In this document: in pieces, positions 24,324 through 37,800 of the stretch
How the letters are laid out: each line of letters opens with the position of its first letter
Position numbering within the stretch: position 1 is the stretch's first letter
DNA from: Piezodorus guildinii
Taxonomy: Eukaryota > Arthropoda > Insecta > Hemiptera > Pentatomidae
Length of the DNA stretch: 64,000 nucleotides
NCBI GenBank assembly: GCA_023052935.1
Contig: CM041292.1
Coordinates: forward strand, 101,286,426-101,350,425
Direction of reading: 5' to 3'
Made by a program: the position numbers and the translations under genes
Notes under the pieces: model-generated
Told to the model about the DNA's origin: nothing
The model's database searches: none
Seen by the model: the letters and a program-made list of their open reading frames with translations, nothing else

Positions 24324-25062
24324 GCCTACATTATTATTATGAAAACAGGATCATTCAGTCAATAACTTTATATTAATGTGTAAAGGAAAGCCTAGGAATG
24401 TGTACTTTGATTATTAAGAATATTAAACAAAAAATATATACATTGAAGAACTTAAATTAGAATAATAATTATTAAAAATATAACTTGGGAAATAGGATTA
24501 TTAAACCTAACTACCAATATTAGTAAATTAATTAATGTTTGAGCTTTTGTCACCTGATTCATAGTTCCAGTATGACAAAATGTGATGAATATTTGTTATT
24601 AAAATTATTATGTGACTGATATGACTTCTTCCTTACTAACGAACTGACATTTTGGTAGTATTGTGGTACAGTATTATGACATTAGTATGGGTTAGTACGA
24701 GTATGGGTTAGTACGAAGGTGGTACAGTATTGTGACATTAATAACCCGATTGACCTAGTAGATGGACATAAAATCCATTGAAATTCCATTAGTATTATAA
24801 ACATTGGGAAAAACAGATTAAGTGTATCGATCAACAATTTTTTAATCCTTAACAAAAACATATCTACACAATGTTCTTAATGCTGGAGTTCTCTTTTTTT
24901 TGTAATGAATGAATGATTGAAGAACCATCAAAATAAATACCATCTCCTTCAACTAATTAAAATTAAATAAAACGAAAACCACTAAATTTGGAAGTAAATA
25001 CTTTATCTTACAAACGAACATATTAATTGAACTAACAAGAAATTTAATCTTAAAATTATAAG

Positions 25063-25213
25063 TGCAGCATGGAGTGAAAATTTCGATAAATTTATAAATA
25101 GTTCAATGATTCCTGAAGAACGTCTTTGGAACTTGACAATACCCATATTAGAACATGTTGATGTCTCACTTCATCTTTACCAGGCTCATGGCTCTTGGCA
25201 ACAAACATTTTAA
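25063..25213 (+). pseudogene. Possible isolated coding fragment
   Basis: After an AG at 25061-25062 the frame reads AAWSENFDKFINSSMIPEE, continues through RLWNLTIPILEHVDVSLHL and stops at 25211. The composition is protein-like for about 50 codons, but no start, good donor or recognised family is seen. It could be an exon remnant, an alternative terminal exon of a neighbouring gene, or chance. Confidence 0.25.
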
Positions 25214-25614
25214 CAAATAGCAGACATATTAATTTTTTTTTTTTTCAGCTTTATATGGAAGGGTAACATTGAAATGTATCATAACAATTCAGATTTTTTA
25301 AAATGGTATTTTATGTCTAATTAATTATCGGAAAATTAAGTTCACATTTATATATAATAAAATCAAATCTTATCTATGTGTATTTTATAATTTCCTGGGC
25401 TATATAATTAATTTTCTGTGATTATATTTTAACAATTTTATTATTCTCTTTCTCTTCCCTTATCTTTAGGAAGTTTCAACATACTTTATGTATATATATA
25501 TGAGCACTTCTAACTTTCATTTGTTGATTATTTGTTTAAAAGTTTTATTCAACTAAACGTATTATAAATTTTTTTTGACCAAATAAGCAATAAATGGAAG
25601 TGAGAAGTGCTCAT

Positions 25615-25618
<4 letters not shown>

Positions 25619-25647
<29 letters not shown>
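25619..25647. repeat. Poly-A tract
   Basis: A run of 29 A between yellow and the unknown gene. A short AAATGGAAGT motif occurs on both sides of it (about 25592 and 25676), which may be a retroposed scrap with a target duplication. Confidence 0.85.
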
Positions 25648-25651
<4 letters not shown>

Positions 25652-26698
25652 TTTTATTATGATTATGCATAAATAAATGGAAGTTTGATTTTCTAATATG
25701 CTGTTTTTATATGATTTTCCCCGATAAACAATTCTTTGAATGTATAATATGACACCATAATTAATAAAAAAATCAATGTTTTAATCAATTTAATAAGACT
25801 GGTAATATCTCCAACTATTTTAGGTGTACTCACAGACTAAAAAAAATTTTCTCTCAAGTGGTACTTTCCTTTTGTAGATATATTAAGACCATGGTCTGAA
25901 AAAATAATCTTTATAGAAGATAACATACTATCATATGTTTAAGTCGACTTTATTTATTAGTGGTACAATAGTAAGAACTTTTGAGAGTGTAATTAGGTGT
26001 ATTTTCATGAATTGCTGAATGATACCCAATTGTTAGTTTGATCATCGTATGATCAGTCTGTATTGTACTTAGTGGCTGTAAAACATTTTGTGTCTTTCCA
26101 TATGTAATTACTGGGTGAATTAGGGACAAATGGTTTTTGTCTTTCTAGTTTCCATCATAACTGCCAGGCTAAAATAACAAAGTCTATAGACAATATTTTT
26201 TTCCTATTTTATGTTCACAAAGATGCTGGCTCACAACCCAGAAAAATTTACATGTAGTATTTCATAAGCTGGAAAAAAACAAAGCATGAAAACTGTTTTT
26301 GAAGCAAATACAAAATATAAAACAGTTATCCTCAAATTTCTTGTTTATGGGCATAAATATTAACCAAATGATATTCATTTTGGATTATTCCAACAAATGA
26401 ATTGACATCTTACCTTAAAATAATAGAATGGTTGAAATCATATTTTCCTATAGATGAAATGAAATAAAATAAAACGAGTAGTCAAGAAATACTCAATGGG
26501 CTCAACTCCGGTTGAGGATAACGTTACCAATAGATTCGTAACCATTCCTAGTATGAAAGATAAATCTGAGCCATTTCTTAAATATTTTAAGAATTCTAAT
26601 AAATAATTTAGGAACGGGAAAACAAATTTAAAGCATTTTTTTTTAAGACACACAAATATATATCTATTGGAGAACCTTAGTATATTATATATCAATAA

Positions 26699-27425
26699 AT
26701 GTCAAATAAAGCAAGAAAATTTGGTCTAGTGGTCAACCATAATAAAACCAAGTATATGATCGCTGAACAGCACCCAAGGCATCCTGGAGAAAAGATAGAA
26801 TTTGGAAATCGTCTCTTTGAATTTACATATCTTGGCCCACAGATCACATGCAGCGATGCCATCCAAGGAGAGATCAATGGAAGGATATTGGCAGCAAATA
26901 GATGTTACTTTGGATTGGGGCAACATCTGTTAAGCAGGTCACCAGAAAAACAAAAATTGCTATGTACAAAACTTTGATTCACCCAGTCCTTACATATGGA
27001 GCAGAGACATAGACCATAGCCAAGGAGAAAAATCAGAAGTTAGCTACTTTTGTACAAAGGATCCTCAGAAAGATTTTTGGATCATTGTTAGTCCGTGAAG
27101 AGTGGAGAAGAAGAAAAAATGAAGAGGTTTCAACCTCTTTAGCGAGCCTGATGTTGTTAGTGTTATCAAGCAGCATCCTCTATGATGGGCTGTACATGTG
27201 GCCGGGATGGAGGAACATGAAACTCCTAAAAGATTATTGACAGAGAGATTTCATGGCTTGAAAAGATTTGGCTGCCCCCAACTTTGATGGATTGACTGCG
27301 GATGAAAGGAGTTTAGGAGTCCACAACTGGATGTCTGCAGCACAGGACAGAAACTTCTAGAGGTTGCTAGTTGAGGAGGCCTGGATGTGTTAACGTGTTG
27401 TAGTGCCAAATCAATAATAATAAGA
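26699..27425 (+). pseudogene. RTE-like LINE relic (RT C-terminus)
   Basis: Pieces read KFGLVVNHNKTKYMIAEQ, FEFTYLGPQIT, ILAANRCYFGLGQHL, then in other frames IHPVLTYGAET and LRKIFGSLLVREEWRRR. These match the post-YADD part of the intact copy at 45230-48529. Frameshifts, stops and lack of the catalytic core make it dead. It lies between yellow and the unknown gene. Confidence 0.8.
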
Positions 27426-28814
27426 ATGCCAAACAAAATTGACTAAGTTAAAGAAGTAACACAGCATCTTCAATATGAATTTATGGTAAAAAAGGCAACA
27501 CTGAATAATAAAAGTTTTACAATAAATTTAATGTGGTAAGTTCAATACAAAAATAATGAAGTGTAAAAATACTTAGGGTACTCACTCTTTTAATTTACTT
27601 TTTGAATAATTTATTTTTATTGTTTGTATCATCATAAACATATTACATTTTTACTTTTTATCAATATGCTGAATATTTATATTAATGTATTTATTAATTT
27701 ATATTTTATCAGTAGAAATTAATGAAACGAAGTTTGTAAATTAATTGAGATTGAATGAAAAAATTTTCTCAGAAAATGAAGTTTTGAGAATAACATTCCA
27801 AGATGTTCTTTAGGAGAGTGGCTGGGTGAAATAAATGAAATGAAAAATAATTTTTATTCTGGTATAGTTAGTCCTCTAAGAATAATATAAATTTACATTA
27901 AAGTAATAATCTTCTGGCTGTTACGTCTACAAAATATACATCATATAACAGATTATACTGCATATTATGAATAAAAAAAAAAAAAAATGCATACATACAC
28001 TTAAACACACGCATATATATATATATATATATATAGTGTGTGTACAAGGTAATATTGCAACCTTGTAATTAATAAAAGAAATAAGTAAACTGAAACATTG
28101 AATAATTAAAATAAATAAATAAAGAGTGTAAATAGTCAAAACTTACAAAGGCGCGGAATGAGTGCCTCATATTAGTTTTTCTTGGTTTAGTTGCATAAAC
28201 CAACTTTAGTCATTAATGCCACTTTTTCCAATATTTATCTATGCTATATAAAATAATTCATTGTTACAAATATTTTGCAGTATCATTGCCAAAGAAATTA
28301 TGTGCCTACTCTTTTGTTAGGAGAAAAAAAGTACATTGAATTGCTTATCTCACACTGCACTCTTAACTTACTTCACCATAGTGCAAATTAAGAGTTGAAA
28401 ATTTTATATTTTATTGAAAGTTAATAAATACAAAACATATGTAGTAAAAATATTTTATTTTGTTGATTTAAAATATTTTCATTGATTATAATATAGAATA
28501 AGGTTGCATTAACTGTAACATAATTGAAGATTAATTCAAAACACAACATAACCTATAGGTATATAAATCATCTAAACATGTGGAATTAAATAGACTGCTG
28601 ATATTGTTAATACAAATGCAGGTTATTATTATAAAAGTTTATCAATATAAGTAGGAGATAGGGAGAAGATTTTTTATAATTGATTTGGAGCTCATGTTTG
28701 CCGACACAATATTTCTTTACATACTGATGCAATTAAGGAATGAAAATAAGTACACCTAAGCTAAGACTGCATAACTTAGTATATAAGTGTATTTTCCTAA
28801 TAACACTCTCACAG
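27426..28814. other. Intergenic or intronic DNA before the unknown gene
   Basis: Any missing 5' exon of the unknown gene should end in phase 0 in this stretch or before it; I could not identify one. A short (AT)n run lies at about 28013-28034. Confidence 0.45.
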
Positions 28815-28867
28815 TATTCATTAGCTGGACTGGAAGTGTTTTTTGATGGAAAGAAGTTCTTTTACAG
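28815..28867 (+). CDS. Unknown gene, first exon found
   Basis: The acceptor CTCTCACAG ends at 28814 and the donor CAG|GTGATT follows 28867. The 53 nt read YSLAGLEVFFDGKKFFY plus two bases (AG) that complete an arginine with the first base of the exon at 30339. Exact phase fit and good splice sites support it, although the exon is short. Confidence 0.58.
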
Positions 28868-31800
28868 GTGATTATATTAATTAAAATCTTATTCTAATGG
28901 TTTATATTAACAATAGAAGACCCCTAACAGGAAAAAGTTTCAGTCTTGTTTCTTCCAAATTTGTTTCCTATGTATATATAAATTTGATAGATCAAAATTC
29001 TGAGATAAATTAAACCACTAATATTAGTACACCATAACACGATTTTAGAAGTTATTTACCCCTTTTCATTTTTCTTTGATTCACATTTGATAAAATTTAA
29101 AAGTAAAACATTATTATTGTTTAATATTAATACTAATAAAAAATCCTCATAACCCATTATCAAAAAAAACAGATACATATATGAGATTATAATAAAGCTT
29201 TTAATCATAAATCAGAATCCTTGAAAACTACTGTTTAAGCATCATATTTTCCTGTTGCCTCCTTATGATATTCGGCTCTCATAAATTGATAGAGTTATCA
29301 AAATTTTATTGCATAATATCAATACATTACTATTAGGATAGGTGGTGCATAAGCAAGCAGAGAATGGATAATCAAATATTTAAAGTTTATTTATATGGGT
29401 GCCTCTGACGAAACTTTTTTTATAGTATTAAAATGTTTATAATATTTTCAGAGAATCTTAATATTTTTGTAGTAATTAGGTCTTGATTAATGTTTTACAA
29501 TATATATCATTTGATTAACTTGACCTGTGATAAATATTGGGAGATTAAAAAAATTGGTTAAAATGAAGTTTATTTTTCTAAAATCATATTTCTTTGAACA
29601 TTGAAGTAAAATCCATTACGTTTTATAGTTAGCTGCCCGATAGAGGCCAGATGTTCGATTTCTGCTGATACAGCAGTGTTTTAACTAGGAAGTCTTTTCT
29701 AAATGTTTACCTTATACAATGCTTGAAATGTTTCCCTCCTCTTCCTCCCAAGAAATTCAGCCATTTATCAGAAAATATATAAGCCCATAAAAACAAGACT
29801 AAACAGTGCGTATGGTAAATGGTACCCATTTCAGCCAGGTTTTCTCTCTCTTTCAGGAAGTATGCAGGGCTGTATGTTGTCCCCTTGTAACAAAACAATT
29901 TTATTATCTACCAAATATAGTAGTATCACCTATCAAAAATGTGATGCATTCATTGTAGCTGTCGAGAAAATAGCTCAGAATTAACAGAACGTCCTTCCAG
30001 AGCTAAATCATAGTGAATTACACCTTCATAATTCTGTTGTGTTTTAAAAAATAATTTCCATTTATGACTGGTAGAACAATCAGTCTTGATTTATCCACTA
30101 TTCTTTTATGTTACTGTCAGTAAATGTGGATTCATGACTGGATCCATTTTACGAAATGGTTATTTACCAAATTTATATTTACAGGGAACTTTATGAAGTA
30201 GTAGTTGCACTTTAGACATGATTTTATAGCAGTCCTACGATTAACTTATGAAATAAATAATTATAAATAATGAATTATTTCCTATTTGGAATTTCATACT
30301 TGCTTTTTTTTTTTTTTTTTATTTTTTTTTTTTATTAGAACTAATAATGGGAAAGAAATTCCAATAGATATGTCTTTGGGTTCAGAAATCACTAGATTCC
30401 AGGAAGACCTCATTGCACCACCTCATCGCAAAACAAGGGAAACATTAAATTGTTTGAGCCAAGGTAATTATAATTATTTCTGTGAATAAAAACCATATAT
30501 ATATATATATTATTGACACCAACTTTTTGACATTATTATTTTTATAAAAGCTATTTTAATAAATTAAATACATTTATCTGATTGCTCATAAAGTACATTC
30601 GTGCAGGTTTTTGTATTCTTATCCATTAATCTTTACCTCATCCCTTACTCAGACTTAAGGAGATCATGTAATGCATAGAAATTGGGCACATCTTAGTTCG
30701 CCTTGGGTAAACTAATGGGTAAATAATGGCTCTGGTAGTCAGTGTAGCACCATGACCCAGGATTGAGATCTGAAAAGATGACCTTGAAATAATAAAGCTA
30801 AGATACACGCACTATGACACTTACCCTTCTCCTTTCATTACATGCTTTGTATGGCAGTCCATGCGGCACAGCCTGGTACAGAGAAGGTAATTAAAGAGAT
30901 ACTTCTCCATATCAGATGGCTAGACAAAGAATCAAACAAATAAGCACCTTTAGCATAGTGGCTAGCATAACAGCCTTCTATACTCAAGGTCACAGGCTCA
31001 AACCTGGCAGATGCCCATAGGATTTTTTAAAGGGAGTGAAAAAGTCTTACTTATGCCATCCATCGGACTTTATGTAAAATTGTGGTTTCGAGCCAGGGGA
31101 AGCTGGGATAGAGCTAAAAGCCCTCTTGCATGACATGAGTGAAACCTTATATTAGATTATTCATAGCCATGTAGAATACTTACTGTCTCATTCCACATAC
31201 TTGCAACACCATTGTGAAGAGGAATATTTATTGATGATAACCATGTTTTACAAAGGTCTTTTATGCAGAACTGCTTTTTACAATCTTAATCGATTCCTTT
31301 CTTATTCTTGTTTCTATCTTCTTTATAGATTGTTCCTTGATATGGTTACTGAACATAGAAGTAGCTTGCTCATCACGTTTCAAACTAAGCCTTGCCTTAG
31401 ATTTAGATCCTCAACTTTTTTTTTTTTTTTTTAATTTCCAGAAACTATTGAGTATGTGGTCACAGCCTGCTCATTTAATGAGTTTAGGGTCACATTGGTG
31501 ATGATATCTGTCATTTTCATTCATACTGAGCAGATTCCAGAGGAAGAGAAAAACTTCCTGTGGTTCAAAAAATTCATTGATTTGTTTTAAAACCACTCAT
31601 TTTCCTCAATTATTTTTTTAATGTACTATTTTTCTAACATTTAGAATATTGGTTAAAATTAACAATTTTGATAACACATTATTCCTGTTTGAAAATCAAC
31701 ACTATCATACTTTTGTTGACAGACCCCACGTGTAATGAAAATGAGGAGAAGTCAAAGTATTGGCAATCGTTCTGGAGTAACTACCATGAACCTGGCCATG

Positions 31801-34800
31801 ACCCTGGTACTAAAATAGTGGAGGTAAAGAAGAAACATACAGTTAAATGAAATACGGAGTTTAGTACTTTATGTTATAGTGCACATATACCTGAAATAAA
31901 GGCAAATTGCTGTAAGAAAACCTATATATTTCTTTTAGATTAACGATTAGAATTTTACAATGCATTTAAAATAAGTAAAAATAGATACCTACATATTTTT
32001 TTTCCTATTTTTAAATTGTTTTCAATTTTTTGAAACCATTACTTAACTCTGTATAGTTTTTTGTTTTTATTTTATGCTCAGTTTTTAGTAATTTAAAATA
32101 ACATTTAATAATTTTTTTAATAATAAATTTGGTAAACCAAAAATGACTCTAAATATTTTAGTAATTCTTATTATGATGAAGTCATCATACAAAATATTTC
32201 GTTGAACTATCAGCTTATGCCTTTGGGTCAGATTTTAGTATGAATAGTACTTTTATTATCTTCTGAGTTATAATGGTTGAGAATGGACTGAAAAATTGAT
32301 ATTAATAAAACTGATCTTTTTTTCTTTTTCATAAATTTATATTTTTGATAATAATGTATTTTTCTTTAACTGAATCTTCAGAAAGTGAATTGCTGTATGT
32401 ATTTTATTTATTTATTTTTTTTTTTAACCAACTAGTAAACTCAGTGCTTATTGGTTTAAATTATTGAAAAAACTATATTAAACCCCTTTTGTAAAAACAC
32501 ATAGTACCTCAGCTGATTCTATTTAGAAAATCTGTCACTCACAAGTCAGATTCTTTTATCTGTTTTTTGTTACCTCCAATAGTCCTCTCCTAGCATTGCA
32601 TTTTTGAGTTCAAATAAAAAAGTAGAGGTTTAAGGTTTTGGAATATCTTCAAAAGAGATTAATTATGCATGATCATTCATTTTGTGACTCCATCATCCAT
32701 GCAGCATAACAGTAGTTAATCCAATTATCCTGCAGAAAGATAAAAAAAATTAAATATGATCTCATTTTATTGCTATGATTTCATCTTAGTTTCCATCTCT
32801 TTATTCAAAACTAAATTTTGTATTGAAAATTATTTACAAGAACATTGAAAAAAGGCTCATATTTCTTAAACTCTTACATATTTTTGTAATGAATATTTCA
32901 AAAACATATTATTTCCTCTCCCACTTTTTGTGTTTTTATTATTGATTATTATCTTTTATTAAAGTATTTATTGTTCAAGGTTTTCTTGGGTTGATACGAG
33001 AACTTTTAAAATTGTAAACTTTCGTTTCTTATCAAAATAAGGCTCAAACAATTGTATTACTTTCCATTTATACATTTGATCTAAATCTTTTTTTTTATCA
33101 AAAAGATCCTTGAAAAATGCTAAGTTATATGTTCTCACTGGAAGGAGAAAAAAATCTAGTGTAGGCAGCATACAACTTTCGCTTAATATTTATACACAAA
33201 TTTTAGTAATAAATTTTAAATGTTTACATTGAAATTCCTGTTTGTCACCTTAGAAATATCCGTTTTCATCGATCGATCTAAAATTAGAAATATTAATAAC
33301 TATACAAGTTCTGTTTTTGTCACCCTCTTATCACATTTATGACTTGATTTGTTACATAATAATTTTTATAAACTTTTGAGGTTTCCAACATTATATGTCA
33401 TGCATATACATATCATTACTCTTATTTATAAAACATGTTTTCTTTGTTAAAAAATTATTTCTCCATTAGTTGATTATAAAATTCATTTCAAATGTTTACA
33501 TTTACATTTCTTTCTAATGTACAGGTAACTTGAACAAGCAGTGCTTGATTTTCATGGTATTGACCCCTGAGAGCACTTGGTAAGGATCTTTACACACATA
33601 GCCAGCTGCCAGGTAAACGGCTATTCTGGCGGTCCAGTTGTTAATACTCCTGGTACACATACTCCCCGGTAGGGATGGGCATAATCGAAATACGATTATC
33701 AGATTATTCGATCATTTCAATAATTCAAATTAATCTATTATCGAAATAATCGGTTTGGAGAAACGAATGAACATTCCAACTGAATTTTTGTAATGATCAT
33801 AGAGGGCTAATAAGAGGTCGGGATAATCGAATGACTTTTTCTTTTCTTTTATTTGCACCTGAGCTCAGCCTGAGGGGAATTGTGCCTTATTGTCTTTCAG
33901 AATGCATATGAATCGTTCAATCATTCGATTATGGAATCATTAGATTATTTAAATCATCGAAGTCCCATCATCCGATTATGAGGATCATTCAATTATGCCC
34001 GCCCCTACTCCCCGGCTGCCGGTTACTTATAGTTGTCGAAATGTGCCATCTCCAGTCGCTACCTGGCTGTACCTGACCAAGGTTATGGCTATGGGATTAT
34101 AAACTGGCTAACCAGCACCCAGGTGTATGTACCAGCTCCAACTACCTTCCTATTTCAATGACTGAAATCGAAATCAATTCTGTAATATCTCTATTTTAAA
34201 CATATATGCTCCAGCAGCGGAAGTAGAGCCAGGGGTAAAGGACACCTACTATCAGGACTTGGAGCTTGCATATGATGGTATACCATCGGAATATATGAAA
34301 ATTAGAGAAATGAAAGTGAAATGTTATGGTCTATCGAAGCTGTTTGAAGTGGAAGATGGCCTAAGGCAGGCGGATCCAATAGCTCCTCTCCTGTTCAATA
34401 TAGCTCTGCAAGTCATCGTCAAAAGGGCCAAATTAGAACAGCAAGAGACAATATTTACAAGGATGACCCCAATACTTGCATAAGTGGATTACGTTATCAT
34501 TATTGGGAGATCCCAGCAGAGCATAAGAATGACCTTTGAAGTAATGGATGCTGAAGCAGGAAAGATTGGCACACAAGTCAACGAGCTGAAGACCAAGATC
34601 ATGAGATGGTACTGGGAAAACGATTGGATCAGATTCATTATGAAATTTATAAGTTTGAAGCAGTAAGCTTTAAATATCTTGGCTGCATCATCAACAATAA
34701 CTTGAAAGAAGATGAAAAAGTCAGAAAGCGAATAGCAGCTGGGAATAGAGCCTATTTCTCCATATCGAAGGTGATCAGGAGCAAGCTTGTGAGCCGTTCC

Positions 34801-37800
34801 ACCAAGGTTATGCTATACAAGACTCTTGTAAGACCAGTGGTTACATATGGTGGAGAAACTTAGACCCTCAACAATAAAAATATGGCCCTACTAGATAGGT
34901 TTGAAAGAGCATTCCTTGTAAGAAGCCTGGGAGCCCTGTTTAAGGATGGTCAGTGGCAGCAAAGTAGAAATAGCTAATTGTTTCAGCTCTACCAAGACAT
35001 TAGTATCTCCTCTCACATTAAGATACAAAGATTAAAATATGCGTAGGTTTTTTGTATAATTTTTCCTGCAACCACAATGTTACCTCAATTTTTCACCATA
35101 TGTTTGCCATTTAGGCTAATGTACTATAATCACAAAAAAACAAAAATATTTTCTGATTGTAAGGATGACTCATCCAAAATCATTGTTAACATTTTGTCAA
35201 AATGTAAATATGTGAATGAAGTTTATTTTTATTTTTTATTAAGATTAAAATGGTTTGGACGTGTTTTGAGAATGAACAGTGACTGAGTGGCAAGTAGGGT
35301 GTACAGGAATGTTCCATACGACCAGTGCTGTGGTAGGCTGAAGGCCCAATGGAGTGATGGTGTAGACCAGGATCTAAGGCAACTCGTGATCTCCCTGAGA
35401 AGAGGTACAGATCGTGAAGAATGGTTGGCAACGGTTGAGCAGGCCAAGGGCAGCTTCATGCGTCTGCCTGTTGAGCCAATAGAAAAAAAAAAAAAAAGTA
35501 CTTGAACACAACACTTGAAATCAACACACAACACTACGGAAGCAAAGTTTAAAACATTGGAAACCATAGTTTGCACAACCAAATAATTGATGATAGAAAA
35601 AGGCTCATCAACTTCTTAGTATCCCGAAGTCTCTCTGTAATGTCCATTATGCCTCTTCCTAATTCACAGACATATGTGGTATTCTCATGATGGAGGTAGC
35701 AGCAACCAGATTGACCACATTCTTATTTCCAACTGATATTTTAAGAATGGTAACCATGTTCGGTCATATAGAGGCCTAGATATATAAGCTTTGATCATAA
35801 CCCAGTTGTTATGAAGCTGAAGCATATGTAAAATGTCATGAAAGCCAAAAAGGTTGAGCATGGATTCTTAATGCTTTAAAAAATGAGGTGACTAGTATTA
35901 AATATAAGCAAAAGGTTAACAAGCTGATTCAAAGTATCCCAGAAGAGTCAGACCAGGTTAAAGCTGTAAAATCACAGTTGCCTGACATAAAATCAATAAT
36001 TGCTTAGGGTACAAAAGCAATATGCCTGAATAAATGATAATGTTTTATATCTCATGGAATACCCAATAGCCATTGACTTTTATCTATTATCAAATAATGA
36101 CCAAACATTAAAAGATTGCATTTCTTGTATAGGAGTACCCCTCGGAGTGATAAAGAATGTAGAGCATATACCTAAAATATCACGAGAACCATAAATTAAA
36201 ATTCACTATGATCAGTCTTCAGAGTAGTACCAGAAGAGGCATGATGCAGAATTAGGACAAATTTAGAAATATACTATCTCTGTAAAGAAATAAAAGCAGC
36301 CATAAAGAAGCAGTGGCTGGAATGAATGGGCCTTGTTGAGAGGTCAGCTTAAGAGACTGTGCTTGTATGAATATATGATCCAGACGCAACTTTGGTCCAA
36401 GAGGTTGACTATAAATAAGATGACATTTCACTGTGAGTTGAGACCTTCAAAAGCTTAATTTTAATGTAGACATTGCAGAGAACAGAGAACAGTGGAACAA
36501 GATAGTTGAGAAAGCCAAGGAGAGTTGTATGATAAGAAGAAAATTTACACCTTTATTATGCAATTATTTTCTTAGTTCTAACAATGGGAGGTGGTCAACT
36601 ATTTTATACAAACAAAAGTATTTAAGAGGAAGAAATTTTGAAAATTCAGCATTTCAGCCCTGTCAGACTTTTTCGATAAAAATAATACCAACCTGACATT
36701 GAAGACTAATTAATTATACAAGGATTTGAAAACTGTAATTAAGATTTTTAAAGTTATTTTCATGAAAATTGTTAAACAGGTGTGATATGCACAGGATAAA
36801 GTGGTATTTACCTTGTTGATTTTGGTTAAAATCTATTTTCAATATGATCTTTCAGTTATGAACAACTTTTAGTTTGAGGTTTCATACAAATTTTTATTTT
36901 TGAGTTAGACTAACCACAGAGAGACTATGTTGTGGGACTCAGCCATTTGGACTCGGGGAACAATAAAACGTGTGTTTATTTTGAAAAATGATAGTAGGAA
37001 ACATTTTCACTAGTGCAATACTTACTCCTTTACTATCTGTTCCATACATAGTTCATGAAAGTAATAATCAAGTATGAAAAAAAAAATAATAATAAGTCAC
37101 TGAAATTAGGTTAGTATATCAATGGGAGATACATAAAGCCTTGAGACACTAAAATAATGGTAATGAACTAAACAGTTAATGTTCATTGACTGTGATGTGT
37201 TTATTTCATCATAAAAAAGACAAGATATTTACAAAATAAAAATATAAATTATCTCAACTTTGGAACAAGAGGATAAATTTGGACAAGCAAAAACAATGGC
37301 TATAAATTATATTTGTCAAATAAAGTTATGGTATAGCTAAAATAAAATAATACTGTATATTAGGTATTTTATGTATACTTTATGTTTAGAACATACACAT
37401 TATACCTATGAACACATGTACATGTACTTTACAATTGACTGAAGGATTGGTAATCAAGAATGTGTAAAATAGTTGAAATTATTTTAAGTAAGGGAAGTTA
37501 CTTTGGGAAGGATAAAGATAGGCAAAGGATGAAGAATGAACTCGAAAGGATTTGTGAATTGATGGAGTTCTTTGGGATGAAGTACAAATCAAGGTGTTTA
37601 CATATAGATATTTATATACATAATATCTATAATAAACTTGTATGTTATTCTTAAGTGACCTAGTCCCAGAATAAAGTTCTTTTTTCATTCTCCATTCATT
37701 CATAATCTATATATAAACACCTAGGTACGAATACTGATTGGTCGGGTTCTGGTGTTCAAGGTGTGGATATGGATCTCAGGACAGAGCATAAAGTGTTAAA

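Larger units (their letters stand above)
24324..26698. other. Yellow 3' flank and intergenic DNA
   Basis: The yellow 3' UTR must start here; ATTAAA-like signals occur at about 24421 but none is decisive. A short duplicated segment (GTGGTACAGTATT and TATGGGTTAGTACGA) lies at 24661-24735. Confidence 0.5.

Noticed and set aside
35229..35582. 117-codon minus-strand frame
   Set aside because: Antisense shadow of the C-terminal part of an RTE relic.
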